Shown in pieces: positions 24,885 to 33,523 of a stretch of DNA of 36,019 bases. A model generated the notes under the pieces. That model saw nothing but the letters and a program-made list of their open reading frames with translations. It was not told the DNA's origin and searched no databases. Each line of letters begins with the position of its first letter. Within the stretch, counting starts at the first letter, position 1. Source of the stretch: Deltaproteobacteria bacterium (GTDB lineage Bacteria > Myxococcota_A > UBA796 > SXON01); the NCBI GenBank assembly GCA_947490345.1, contig CANLGL010000057.1:1-36019 (forward strand), given 5' to 3'. Made by a program: the position numbers and the translations under genes.

Positions 24885-25921
24885 TTGTTCGCGAAGTACT
24901 TCTCCGGTTCGATCATCTTCACGCTCGTCGCCTTGGCTGTTGCCGCCTGGGTGGGCTGGGACAATGGTGGCACCGGTGCGGCCGTGCTCCAGACGCTGTT
25001 CATCGTCGCGGTGCTCGGCGTGCTCGAGGTCAGCCTGTCGTTCGACAACGCCGTGGTCAACGCCACCGTGCTGCGCGACATGGACGCCGTGTGGCGGCGC
25101 CGCTTCCTCACCTGGGGCATCGCGATCGCCGTCTTTGGGATGCGCGTGGTGTTTCCGCTGGTGATCGTCGCGGTGATCGCCCAGATTTCGCCGTGGGCGG
25201 CGGTGATGATGGCCGCGACCGACCCCGCCGAGTACGCCCGCGTCCTCACCAGCGCGCACTTGACCGTGTCGGCTTTTGGCGGCGCTTTCCTGGCAATGGT
25301 CGGTCTCAAGCACTTCATCCGCACAAGCGGGACGAATTTTGGCTCGAGGTCTTCGAGCGTCCCCTCAACAGGCTCGGAAAGATCGAGGCGGTCGAACTGG
25401 CGCTGGTGATGATGGTGCTGTACGGCGTGTCGCGCTGGTTGCCCCCAGAGGGGCAGCTGGAATTCATCGTCGCCGGAATGTTCGGCCTGCTCAGCTACAT
25501 CGCGGTGGACGGGATCAGCGCCCTCTTGGAGGACAATGGGGACCGGACCACCGGCGTGGTCGTGCGCTCCGGTTTGGGGTCTTTCCTGTACCTGGAGGTG
25601 CTGGACGCATCGTTCTCCTTCGACGGGGTCATCGGCGCGTTCGCGCTCTCCACCAACCTCATCGTGATTGCGCTTGGGCTCGGGATCGGGGCGATGTTCG
25701 TGCGGAGCCTCACCATCTGGCTGGTAGACGAAGGCACCCTGACCGAGTACCGCTATCTGGAGGCGGGCGCGTTCTGGGCCATCCTGGCGTTGGCTGCCAT
25801 CATGTTCCTGCAAGCGGTGGCCCACATTCCCGAGGTCGTCACCGGCCTGATCGGCGCCGGATTCATCGGGCTCGCCTTTGCAAACTCAGTGCAATACAAT
25901 CGCCGCCCTCCCGGACCCTGA
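24885..25921 (+). pseudogene. DUF475/TerC-type membrane protein, frameshifted
   Basis: A multi-span membrane protein of the TerC/YkoY-like DUF475 family. The first part (24885 to about 25320) carries acidic intramembrane positions, LEVSLSFDNAVVNA, and four to five TM helices. At about 25320 the frame changes by one base: frame 1 reads HFIRTSGTNFG, while the other frame resumes with HKRDEFWLEVFERPLNRLGK and continues to 25921 with more TM helices and LEVLDASFSFDGVIGAFAL, the second acidic motif. Total length 1037 is one base short of an in-frame 346-codon gene. Start: TTG 24885 (MFAKYFSG...), without a clear Shine-Dalgarno. One missing C in CGC-CAC explains it. Members are proposed metal-ion exporters or integrators; the role here is unknown. 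Confidence 0.75.
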
Positions 25922-26236
25922 ATGGACGCGCTCCCCGACTACGCTGCACCTCAAAGCCCGAATCCCTTCGCGATCGCATCGCTGATCCTCGGCGTTGTCG
26001 GCACCGTGGTGTACTGCTGCGGCAGCTTCTTGTGCATCGGCTGGCTCGGGTTCTTCTTCTGGCTCGCCGGCGCCATCTGCGGTGTCGTCGCCCTGGTGCA
26101 GAAGCCCGAGGGGAACAGCAAGATCATGGCCTGGGTCGGCCTGGCGCTCAACATGGTCTTCCCGCTCGCGGTGATCGGCCTGACCGCGCTGCTGATGGGC
26201 ATGGGCGTCTTGGGGGAGCTCACCAAGCAGATGTAG
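25922..26236 (+). CDS. Small membrane protein, DUF4190-like
   Basis: A 104-residue protein with two or three hydrophobic segments: PFAIASLILGVVGTVVYCC (with a Cys pair), IGWLGFFFWLAGAICGVVALVQ and IMAWVGLALNMVFPLAVIGLTALLMG. The N-terminal PNPFAIASLILG start is typical of DUF4190-type small membrane proteins, often found as N-terminal or stand-alone modules. The start ATG follows the previous stop directly (TGA-ATG at 25919-25924), so it belongs to the DUF475/TerC operon. The function is unknown. Confidence 0.7.
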   Translation: MDALPDYAAPQSPNPFAIASLILGVVGTVVYCCGSFLCIGWLGFFFWLAGAICGVVALVQKPEGNSKIMAWVGLALNMVFPLAVIGLTALLMGMGVLGELTKQM

Positions 26237-26338
26237 CGGCGCGGCCGGTCGGCGCGCCAGCGTCTATGACTGCGCGCTCCGCGAGGTCTCGTGCGCGTTC
26301 GGCGGGGACCTCCGAGGCAGCGGGTTAGCTCCCGCGGC

Positions 26339-28936
26339 ATGTTCGCCGCCCTCCTCCTCTTGAGCCTCGCCTGTACCTGCAACGACGGCGGCGCCCCCAC
26401 AAAAGTCCCCGTCGACTACGCCCCGCCTGCCGCGCCGGCCACGCCCGCCGCGGTCACGCTGGATCGCCCGGGGGGCGCCAGCGCCTGGCACCTGCTCGAT
26501 CACCTCGCCGATGGAACGTACGCCTTCTCCGCCGGCACGAGCCCGGTCAGCGACGGGCGCTTCGTGCTCGAGGGAAAGTGGAAGGACGAAGGCGTGCGCA
26601 AGAACGGCTGGCATGCCTACAGCACGCCCCTCCCCTTTGCCAGTGCCATGCCCAAGCCGAACTACGCACCGCTCGGAGCGCGATTGCGTCGCGGCGAGCG
26701 CGACATCCCCTTCGAGAGCACCGTGTCGGGGCCGGCAACGGAGCCCGCGATTCGTTGGTGGGTGGATCACAGCCGGCTGATGCTCCTCGCGCCCGAAAAC
26801 CCCACCAGCTGGCCCACCGCCGTCGTACTCCACGTCGACGAGCTGGCCGCCATGACCCGGAAGATGTCCTTCGCCACCGCCGGGACTTCGGCCGCCGCTT
26901 TCGCCGGCACCACCTTCACCCGGGAGCGGACCACGCGGCCGGGCCTGTACCTGCCCGCACCCGCCACCGCGACCTTCACAGTCCCGGTCCCTGCACAGGG
27001 CCAGCTCCACTTCGGCGTTGCCCTGTTGGGCGATCCCACCACCGGGCGCACGGCTGGCGACGGCGCCGACGTGCAGGTGAGCCTGGACGGCGTTTCCATT
27101 TGGTCGGGCCACGTGGGCGGGGACGAGCACCAGGACGTCGTCGCGGAGCTTCCGGCCGGCCCGGCTCGCTCGGGCTCTCTCGTTGTCGCGACTTCAGGTG
27201 GTGCCACGGATTCGGGCGACTTCGTGGTGGTCACGGCGCCCACGATCGTGACCACCGGCAGTACGCCCCGCCATATCGTCGTCGTGGGGATCGATACGCT
27301 GCGCTGGGACGCGCTGAGCATCAACGGGGCGAAGCGGAGCACCTCCCCGGAGCTCGACGCGTGGCTCGGGCAGAGCGTCCGCTTCGACAACGCCTACGCG
27401 CCGGCGCCGCGGACCAAACCGAGCTTCCGCACTGCGTTCACTGGCGCCTGGCCCAGCAGTCCCGACCCGGTCAACATCGCCGAGGTGCTCGCTGCCGAGG
27501 GCTTCGCTACGGCCGGCATCTCCGGAAACGTCCACCTGGTTCCACGCTTCGGCTTTGCCGAGGGGATGGACTTCTGGACCTACGAAAACGGCGCGAAGGC
27601 CAATGACCAGGTCGATCGGGCGCTCGAGTGGTCCGAAGCACACCAGGGACAGGACAGCTTCCTGTTCGTCCACATCATGGATCCGCACACGATCTACGAA
27701 GCGCCGGACCCGTTCAAAGGCAGCTTTCAAGGTGTAAACAAGCGCCCCAAGAACGTTCCAGCCCGCTTCAACCGCTGGACCATCTACAGCCTGATGAAGA
27801 AGCAGCGCCTTTCTGACGCCGGGAAGCAGTGGATCCGCGCAGCGTACGACGAGGAGGTGGCCTTCGTGTCGCAGCAGGTCGCGCGCCTGTTCTCGGGGAT
27901 CGAGAAACTTCCAGGCCAGACGCTCACGGTCCTGCACGCCGACCACGGCGAGGAGTTCTGGGATCACGAAGCCTACGAGCACAATCACTCGCTCTATGAC
28001 GAGCTCGTGCATGTTCCGCTCGCGATCCGGGCTCCCGGTGGCTGGCAGGGCGCGCCCGTCGTGACCGACAATGTCGGCCTCGTGGACATCGCCGCGACGC
28101 TCTACGACTTCTTGGGCGTGCCATTGGCGCGCCGCCCTCGGTCCGATGGGACGAGTCTGCGGGCCTTCGTGGACCCGGACGCCGCGTCGGGGGTCGACGC
28201 CCTCAAGGTCGCGCTCTTCGGACGCCCGCTGCTAATCGGACATTTGCGCTACAACCGCGATCGATGGGGCGTCGTCTACCAGAAGTACAAGTATATTCTC
28301 CATAGCTCCGGTGGAAACCAGGAGCTCTACGACCTGGATGCCGACGCCGGCGAAGCCAAGAATCTCGCCACCGATGCGGATCAGAAGAGCCTCTCGCAGA
28401 TGCATGCGGCAATGGCCAAGGCGAGCGGCTGGCCCACGCGGCCGGGCTACCGAATCCGTGTGCCGTCCGACGCGACGCGCACCACATTCACCTTCCCGAC
28501 CCCGATCTTCCATGCCGAGGTCATGGACCCCGAGCTCAAAGCGATGATCAGCGCCAATGTGGAGTGGGGCGAGCAACCGGAGCAGGTGGCCCAGGACATC
28601 GGCGCTGTCGTGCTTTCAGACGACCGACTCTCCTTCGTGTTCAAGCCAGGACCCGAGCCCCGAGGTGGCACCATCTTCGTGCAATGCGAGGCGGCCCCTT
28701 GTCCGGTCGGGACCCTGGACATGAACGGAAAGCGTGGCAGCGTCGGGGGGGTCGAGCGATCCGGCGGCGCCGGGTACGTGGTCGAGCCGGGCACGGTCAT
28801 GATTCCCCGCGACCGCAGCGACGATCCGGACCGCCGCACCGAGGCGACCGTGAACGATCGGGAACGCGAGCAATTGGAGACGCTCGGGTACCTGCGGCCG
28901 GAGGAGGATGATGACGAGCACGAGGGCGAGCCGTAG
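26339..28936 (+). CDS. Sulfatase-superfamily lipoprotein with Thr at nucleophile site
   Basis: An 865-residue exported protein. MFAALLLLSLACTC is a lipoprotein signal with lipobox LSLAC. A variable N-terminal half is followed by an alkaline-phosphatase-superfamily hydrolase (about residues 320-680): VVVGIDTLRWDAL with the metal Asp, the nucleophile region PRTKPSFRTAFTG, HIMDPH, HADHGEEFWDH and NHSLYDELVHVPLAIR. In formylglycine sulfatases the nucleophile site is C/S-x-P-S-R; here it reads T-K-P-S-F, with Thr359 in the Cys/Ser place and Phe for Arg, so formylglycine cannot form. Thr nucleophiles occur in LtaS/EptA-type phosphotransferases. An additional C-terminal domain (about 700-840) is unassigned. 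Start: ATG 26339 rather than the upstream in-frame start at 26291, because it begins the signal peptide. Probable phospho- or sulfo-transfer on an envelope substrate. Confidence 0.8.
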   Translation: MFAALLLLSLACTCNDGGAPTKVPVDYAPPAAPATPAAVTLDRPGGASAWHLLDHLADGTYAFSAGTSPVSDGRFVLEGKWKDEGVRKNGWHAYSTPLPFASAMPKPNYAPLGARLRRGERDIPFESTVSGPATEPAIRWWVDHSRLMLLAPENPTSWPTAVVLHVDELAAMTRKMSFATAGTSAAAFAGTTFTRERTTRPGLYLPAPATATFTVPVPAQGQLHFGVALLGDPTTGRTAGDGADVQVSLDGVSIWSGHVGGDEHQDVVAELPAGPARSGSLVVATSGGATDSGDFVVVTAPTIVTTGSTPRHIVVVGIDTLRWDALSINGAKRSTSPELDAWLGQSVRFDNAYAPAPRTKPSFRTAFTGAWPSSPDPVNIAEVLAAEGFATAGISGNVHLVPRFGFAEGMDFWTYENGAKANDQVDRALEWSEAHQGQDSFLFVHIMDPHTIYEAPDPFKGSFQGVNKRPKNVPARFNRWTIYSLMKKQRLSDAGKQWIRAAYDEEVAFVSQQVARLFSGIEKLPGQTLTVLHADHGEEFWDHEAYEHNHSLYDELVHVPLAIRAPGGWQGAPVVTDNVGLVDIAATLYDFLGVPLARRPRSDGTSLRAFVDPDAASGVDALKVALFGRPLLIGHLRYNRDRWGVVYQKYKYILHSSGGNQELYDLDADAGEAKNLATDADQKSLSQMHAAMAKASGWPTRPGYRIRVPSDATRTTFTFPTPIFHAEVMDPELKAMISANVEWGEQPEQVAQDIGAVVLSDDRLSFVFKPGPEPRGGTIFVQCEAAPCPVGTLDMNGKRGSVGGVERSGGAGYVVEPGTVMIPRDRSDDPDRRTEATVNDREREQLETLGYLRPEEDDDEHEGEP

Positions 28937-28950
28937 GGGCACCCCAGGCG

Positions 28951-29511
28951 TCACCCCAGCCCGTCCAACACCCGCTCCACCCCCGCGTAGCTCCAGGGCT
29001 CGAGCTGGTAGGCCGCCGGCGCACGCACCGGCTCGAACCCGCGCGCGCGACACGCCTGGGCGACGAAGCGGCGGCGGCCCCCACCTACCGGGAACCGCAG
29101 CAGAACCGACGCCCGGAGCTCGCAGGGAAGCTCTGGGTAAAGCAACGAAATCGACATGTCGGCCGCCCCTTGCACCAGCACCGTGCGATGCCCAGCGGCC
29201 GCGCGGAGCCGGAGCAGTTCTCCGATGAGCCGCACCGCGCCGTAGCGACGGTGGAGACAGTCGACCCCGTCCAGGAGGAGACCCGGGCTTTCCAGGAGCG
29301 TGTCGCTCCACAGGCGGTGGCGGGCGGCGTGGTTCAGACCCTTGCGCATGCACTCGCCATCGCACTCGTGGCTTCCCGGAGGCAACAACCGCCGCGCCAC
29401 CGTGCTCTTTCCCGAGCCGACCTCGCCGAGGACGAAGAGCACCGGCCGCAGGCGCAGCACCGTTGGGAGCGCCCGGTCACCCAGGAGCTCTCGGGAGGTG
29501 CGGGTGAGCAT
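28951..29511 (-). CDS. Small P-loop ATPase, DnaA/IstB-like features
   Basis: A 186-residue (from ATG 29511) P-loop protein. Walker A is GEVGSGKSTVARRLL, Walker B LLLDGVDCLHRR, then HRTVLVQGAADMS (sensor-1-like) and a basic segment RFPVGGGRRRFVAQ. The order resembles a minimal AAA module such as DnaA/IstB/Hda, but no DNA-binding extension is present, and the overall similarity is loose. A TTG at 29565 would give 18 extra residues and is within the palindrome TTGACCGGTCAA. It lies tail-to-tail with the sulfatase gene, 14 bases away. The function is unknown. Confidence 0.6.
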   Translation of the reverse strand: MLTRTSRELLGDRALPTVLRLRPVLFVLGEVGSGKSTVARRLLPPGSHECDGECMRKGLNHAARHRLWSDTLLESPGLLLDGVDCLHRRYGAVRLIGELLRLRAAAGHRTVLVQGAADMSISLLYPELPCELRASVLLRFPVGGGRRRFVAQACRARGFEPVRAPAAYQLEPWSYAGVERVLDGLG

Positions 29512-29553
29512 CGCCGCCTGTGGGCGCGGCTCCGCCACACGCGGTGCTTGGTG

Positions 29554-29565
29554 TTGACCGGTCAA
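29554..29565. promoter_or_regulatory. 12-bp perfect palindrome
   Basis: TTGACCGGTCAA is a perfect 12-base palindrome at the 5' edge of the P-loop gene. It could be an operator for a homodimeric regulator, or coincidental in GC-rich DNA; no second copy was noticed in the window. Confidence 0.35.
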
Positions 29566-29620
29566 GCTCGTGAATCTCTCCCTTAGCTACCGAGTTGGGG
29601 GCCGTCCCGCAACAAGATCC

Positions 29621-30019
29621 TCACCGAATTGACACCCGCTTTTTGATCTCGCCGACGATGGTCGCCACCGCCGTGCCGGGTCCGAAAACGAGCGCCACCC
29701 CAGCTGCGTGGAGCGCCGCGACATCTTCGTCAGGGATGATGCCCCCGACCAGGACGATCGCGTCGCCACGCCCCTCCGCACGGAGGCCGATCACGACCTC
29801 CGGGACCAAGCGATCATGGGCCCCAGAGAGCACCGAGAGCCCCACCACGTCGACATCCTCGTCCACCGCGGCGCGCACGATCTGTTCCGGGGTGCGGTGA
29901 AGGCCGGTGTAGACGACCTCCATGCCCGCGTCGCGCAGGCCCCGCGCCACCACCTTGGCGCCGCGGTCGTGTCCGTCGAGCCCCGGCTTCGCAATCAGCA
30001 CGCGGATGGGGCGCTCCAT
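29621..30019 (-). CDS. B12-binding protein, mutase small-subunit type
   Basis: A 132-residue stand-alone cobalamin-binding domain of the methylmalonyl-CoA mutase C-terminal type. DGHDRG at residues 15-20 supplies the DxHxxG lower-ligand His17; VVGLSVLSGAH and VLVGGIIPDED are the other conserved segments. Such proteins act as the small B12-binding subunit of acyl-CoA mutases. A catalytic (large) subunit is not in the window. The start ATG lies three bases after the stop of the upstream acyl-CoA dehydrogenase, so they are co-transcribed, consistent with branched-chain acyl-CoA or propionyl-CoA breakdown. Confidence 0.88.
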   Translation of the reverse strand: MERPIRVLIAKPGLDGHDRGAKVVARGLRDAGMEVVYTGLHRTPEQIVRAAVDEDVDVVGLSVLSGAHDRLVPEVVIGLRAEGRGDAIVLVGGIIPDEDVAALHAAGVALVFGPGTAVATIVGEIKKRVSIR

Positions 30020-30022
30020 CGC

Positions 30023-31165
30023 TTAGGCCAGGTAGCTGCGCGAGATGACGATGCGCTGGATTTCGCTGGTCCCTTCGTACAGGGTCGTGATGCGTGCATC
30101 CCGGAAAAGCCGCTCCACCTCGTACTCCTTGGAGTAGCCATAGCCGCCGTGGACCTGCAGCGCCTTGTCGGCACAGAAGTTGGCGGTTTCCGACGCCGAG
30201 AGCTTGGCCATCGAGCAGTAGTGGCTGGCGCGCGCCTTGTCGCCCTTGTCCTTGGCGACCGCCGCCCGCCACGTCAAGAGCCGCGCCGACTCGATGCGGG
30301 TGGCCATGTCCGCGACCATCCACTGAATGGCCTGGTTGGCGGCGATGGGCTTGCCGAAGGCCTCGCGCTGCTTGGCGTAGGCGACCGCGAGGTCGAACGC
30401 GCGCTGCGCGATGCCGAGCGCCTGCGCGGCGATCCCGATGCGCCCACCGTCCAGCGTAGCCATCGCGATGCCAAAACCCTTGCGCTCTTCTGCGAGCCGG
30501 TTGGCGACGGGCACGAAGAGCTTGTCGAAGTGGAGCTCGCTGGTGGAGGACGACGTGATGCCGAGCTTGTCCTCCGGCTTGCCGATGCCGTAGCCCGCCC
30601 AGTCGGCCTCCAAGATGAACGCGGTGACGCCCTTGTGGCGTTCTTCGACCGCAAGGTTGGCGTAGGCCACGCACACCTGGGCCTTCGGGGCGTTGGTGAT
30701 CCAGATCTTCGAACCGTCGAGCTGATACCCACCCTCGACCGGTGTGGCCTTGGTGCGCTGGGCTCCCGCGTCGGAACCGGCGTTGGGCTCGGTGAGGGCG
30801 TAGCAGCCGAGCTTGCGGCCGCTGGCGAGGTCGGGAAGGTACTTCTCTTTCTGGACCTGATTGCCGTAGGCGAGGATCGGCCAGCACACCAATGAGTTGT
30901 TCACGCTCATGGTCACGCCCACCGAGGCGTCGGCGTAGCAGATCTCCTCCAGCGCCACGACGTAGGCGAGCGTGGACATCCCCGCCCCGCCAAACGCTTC
31001 GGGGACGCACATCCCCATGAAGCCCATCTCGGCGAGGCTGGCGACCTGCGCCGCGGGGTAGCTGTGCGAGTGATCGCGCTCCTGGGCCCCCGGCAGCACC
31101 TCGCTCCGGGCGAAGTCGCGCGCCAGCTTCTGGATTTCCTGGATGTCGTCCGGGAGCTCGAACAT
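30023..31165 (-). CDS. Acyl-CoA dehydrogenase (short/branched-chain type)
   Basis: A 380-residue FAD enzyme removing alpha and beta hydrogens from acyl-CoA. Motifs: GMCVPEAFGGAGMSTLAYVVALEEI, YALTEPNAGSDAG, KIWITNAP, REAFGKPIAANQAIQWMVADM and LYEGTSEIQRIVISR with the catalytic Glu364 near the C-terminus. The full length is typical. Start: ATG 31165 with the family N-terminus MFELPDDIQEIQKLARDFA. Partnered with the B12-binding protein three bases later. Repeat copy D lies directly upstream and points toward this gene, with its end motif (CGTGATAC) about ten bases from the start, so it may contribute the promoter. It is the second acyl-CoA dehydrogenase of the window. Confidence 0.94.
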   Translation of the reverse strand: MFELPDDIQEIQKLARDFARSEVLPGAQERDHSHSYPAAQVASLAEMGFMGMCVPEAFGGAGMSTLAYVVALEEICYADASVGVTMSVNNSLVCWPILAYGNQVQKEKYLPDLASGRKLGCYALTEPNAGSDAGAQRTKATPVEGGYQLDGSKIWITNAPKAQVCVAYANLAVEERHKGVTAFILEADWAGYGIGKPEDKLGITSSSTSELHFDKLFVPVANRLAEERKGFGIAMATLDGGRIGIAAQALGIAQRAFDLAVAYAKQREAFGKPIAANQAIQWMVADMATRIESARLLTWRAAVAKDKGDKARASHYCSMAKLSASETANFCADKALQVHGGYGYSKEYEVERLFRDARITTLYEGTSEIQRIVISRSYLA

Positions 31166-31173
31166 GGCGGCCC

Positions 31174-31310
31174 GGTATCACGTACCGAGGGGAAGGGGCA
31201 CCCGCCCCTTCCCCTACCGCGCCATTCCCTCCGGCCGCCGGCAAGCCGTCGGCCTCCGGCTCCCGGCGGGTAAATAACCCGCCGGGAAGTGGCGCTCTCC
31301 CCATCCCCGC
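31174..31310 (-). repeat. Three-hairpin intergenic repeat, copy D
   Basis: Inverted relative to copies A-C. Read on the minus strand: hairpin 1 arms 31261-31271 and 31277-31287 are perfect and have a TTATTTA-like centre; the middle box is altered (GGC-AA-GCC at 31240-31247); the terminal hairpin 31188-31199 with 31204-31215 is perfect. It ends CGTGATAC, about ten bases from the ATG of the acyl-CoA dehydrogenase. The 31166-31343 gap holds no gene. Confidence 0.75.
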
Positions 31311-31343
31311 AGCCGCAGAACTGGACGGCGTTTCCTGGCGCCG

Positions 31344-31928
31344 TCAGGCCTCCTCGGGCCGGTTCATCCACTTGATGTCGGCCGGCGCCTTCCACACCGC
31401 CATCGCATCGAGCAGCGCTGCGGGCTCAGTGCCGCGCAGGAGCCGGCCGCCGTCGACGGGGCGCACAAAACCCTCTGCCACGAGGTGGTCGACCGCGCCA
31501 AGCAGGGGCGCCCAGAGGCCCGCGATGTCCAACACGGCAACCGGCTTCTGATGCAGTCCCAGTAGCCCCCAGGTGTACACCTCGAAGAGCTCTTCGAGCG
31601 TGCCGACGCCTCCAGGAAGCGCGACAAAACCGTCAGCGAGCTCGGCCATGCGGGCCTTGCGCACGTGCATCGATGGCACCACCTCCAGCCGGGTGAGCCC
31701 GGAGTGGCCAACCTCCTTTTCATCGAGGTGGGCGGGGATGACTCCGATCACGGGCACCCCGCGCGCCAACGCCGCATCGGCGAGGATTCCCATGATCCCT
31801 ACGCCACCGCCGCCGTAGACGAGCTGCATCTTCCTCAACGCCAACTGGTCGGCCAGCGCGATCGCCGCCTCCGCGTAGACCGACCGAACCCCGACCAGAG
31901 ACCCACAGAACACCGCGAGCGTGCGCAT
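31344..31928 (-). CDS. LOG-family (lysine-decarboxylase-like) protein
   Basis: A 194-residue protein of the LOG family, known for cytokinin riboside 5'-monophosphate phosphoribohydrolases. [10 protein letters not shown] (the GGGxxGxMG motif) and [17 protein letters not shown] (the PGGxGTxxE motif with catalytic Glu) are both present. The conserved RK in MHVRKARM is there. Length is normal. In bacteria these enzymes hydrolyse N-glycosidic bonds of nucleotides; the true substrate is unclear. It lies downstream of the exonuclease III gene on the same strand, with a 24-base gap. Confidence 0.88.
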   Translation of the reverse strand: MRTLAVFCGSLVGVRSVYAEAAIALADQLALRKMQLVYGGGGVGIMGILADAALARGVPVIGVIPAHLDEKEVGHSGLTRLEVVPSMHVRKARMAELADGFVALPGGVGTLEELFEVYTWGLLGLHQKPVAVLDIAGLWAPLLGAVDHLVAEGFVRPVDGGRLLRGTEPAALLDAMAVWKAPADIKWMNRPEEA

Positions 31929-31952
31929 CGGGGGCCACTATCTCTGTGCAGC

Positions 31953-32735
31953 TCAGATCCCGTGGAGGTCCAGCGAAACCGGGCAGTGGTCCGAACCCTG
32001 GACCTCCGGGTGGATGTGCGACCCGCGTACCCGAGGCAAGAGCGGGCGGCTCACCAGGAAGTAGTCGATGCGCCAGCCCAGGTTCCGTTCGCGCGCGGCG
32101 GCCCGGTGGCTCCACCAGGTGTAGTGGCCGCCTTCGGCGCAGCCCTCGCGGAAGGCGTCGACCATGCCCGCGGCCAAAAACCCGTCGACGAGCGCGCGTT
32201 CCTGCGGCAGAAATCCGCTGGTACGACGGTTCTCGCGCGGATGGGCCAGGTCGAGCTCGCGGTGCGCAATGTTGAAGTCGCCGCACAGCACCACGGCGCG
32301 GCCCTCGGCGTGGCGCGCGCTCACCCACGCGACCATGTCGCGTGTGTAGTCCAGCTTGTAGGCCAGCCGGTCGGGATCATCCTCGTAGCCCTTGGGAAAA
32401 TAGGCACAGACGAGGAGCAGATCGCCGAGCTCGGCAACGAGCGTCCGGCCCTCCGCCGCGTAGCGCGGATGTCCGAAGCCCGGCTCCACCCAGAACGGCT
32501 GGGCCAAGGAGCCCTTCCGTACGAGCAGCGCCGTGCCCGAGTACCCGGGCTTTTCGGCGAGGTGCCAGTGGGCGCGCCACTCGGGGTGGGCGCGAAGCAC
32601 CGCGGGCAGCTGACCCGGCGCAGACTTCACCTCCTGCAAGCACACGATGTCGGCCGTCTCGCCTCCCAGCCAATCGAGGAAGCCGCGTTCGAGGATCGAC
32701 CGGATCCCGTTGACGTTCCAGGTGACGATGCGCAT
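31953..32735 (-). CDS. xth: Exodeoxyribonuclease III
   Basis: A 260-residue Mg-dependent AP endonuclease/3'-exonuclease used in base-excision repair. MRIVTWNVNGIR (Asn of the active site), LQEVK with the metal Glu, GYSGTALLV, the Tyr-containing AYFPKG, VLCGDFNIAH (Asp and Asn), and GSDHCPVSLDL (Asp-His pair) cover all the family motifs. Length is typical. Start: ATG 32735 matching the family N-terminus; an open frame upstream (to 32972) is dropped as it overlaps the next gene's end. Confidence 0.95.
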   Translation of the reverse strand: MRIVTWNVNGIRSILERGFLDWLGGETADIVCLQEVKSAPGQLPAVLRAHPEWRAHWHLAEKPGYSGTALLVRKGSLAQPFWVEPGFGHPRYAAEGRTLVAELGDLLLVCAYFPKGYEDDPDRLAYKLDYTRDMVAWVSARHAEGRAVVLCGDFNIAHRELDLAHPRENRRTSGFLPQERALVDGFLAAGMVDAFREGCAEGGHYTWWSHRAAARERNLGWRIDYFLVSRPLLPRVRGSHIHPEVQGSDHCPVSLDLHGI

Positions 32736-32869
32736 GCCAACGGCGGGTATCGCGACGCTCGACTGGAGGCCGCCCCGCCGCCCAACGACCCGGCAGGGGG
32801 CAAGTGGAGGGCGCCGCGCTCGCAACGAGCACCCGGCGCCGGGAAGTCCGGGTCCGAAGGCGGCCGGCG

Positions 32870-33523
32870 CTATCCCCCCACACAATGCCGGGACAGCGCC
32901 GCATCCCACGCCGCCTTCGACGCCACCGACCCCGCGGGGATCCATCCGGGCGGCTCGCGCGCGGCGCCACACGGAATGGCCAGCGTGTGCACGGTGGCCT
33001 CGATCTCACGGCCGCCGGCGTCGCGACACACCCGCGATGGGCAGGACTCGATCGCCGGGGCGTCGCCGCGGTCGATGTGGGTACGCCAGAAGCCGCGCCA
33101 GTAGTCGAAGGCGAATCGTTCGTTGGTGTGGGGCGCGAGGCGCTCCCAGCGCTCAGCTGCGTCGGTCACCGCTTCGGTCCGCCGCGCCTGCTGACCCGCC
33201 ACGTGGGTGGCGCAACCGACCTCGTAGATGGTGGAGTGGCAGAGCGCGAAGGCCGCGGGCCCGTCATCGGTCCGCTCGACCGCCTCGGCCTGACGGAACC
33301 GACACTCGTCGTCCCACGGGTGGGGAACGTCGGCGCAGCGGGGCCACGCGGCAAAGCGGACCACCGCCTCCATCTTGCAGGCGCCATCGGCCTCAGGACA
33401 GATGTCCATCGCCGTGAGGAAGTCGGGGGCGTCCCCCGACGCGCGCACCCGTTCGGCGTCGGAGAGGCCCGCGCAGGCGAGCAAGAGCAAGAGCAGCGTC
33501 AACGGCGGAGGCGCCGGCGCCAC
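32870..33523 (-). CDS. Predicted Cys-rich lipoprotein
   Basis: A 217-residue protein with a signal peptide containing LTLLLLLLACAGLS; LLAC is a lipobox. The mature part has eight or more Cys residues (for example DICPEADGAC, WPRCADV, DDECRFRQ, LCHSTIYEVGC, SCPSRVC, IPCGAA), suggesting a disulfide-stabilised secreted domain. I do not recognise a family. GTG 33523 was chosen; a TTG at 33502 overlapping the upstream TGA (TTGA) is a strong alternative and would leave a shorter signal peptide. Neither has a good ribosome-binding site. It follows the DUF2330-like gene, with overlapping ends. Confidence 0.65.
   Translation of the reverse strand: MAPAPPPLTLLLLLLACAGLSDAERVRASGDAPDFLTAMDICPEADGACKMEAVVRFAAWPRCADVPHPWDDECRFRQAEAVERTDDGPAAFALCHSTIYEVGCATHVAGQQARRTEAVTDAAERWERLAPHTNERFAFDYWRGFWRTHIDRGDAPAIESCPSRVCRDAGGREIEATVHTLAIPCGAAREPPGWIPAGSVASKAAWDAALSRHCVGG

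Noticed and set aside
24560..25320. Long upstream part of the frame carrying the C-terminal half of the DUF475 gene
   Set aside because: It is antisense to tsaE and out of frame with the N-terminal DUF475 helices; only the part after about 25320 is real.
26320..26335. Small hairpin GCGGG/CCCGC before the sulfatase start
   Set aside because: A five-base GC stem is expected by chance in this GC-rich DNA and shows no further regulatory feature.
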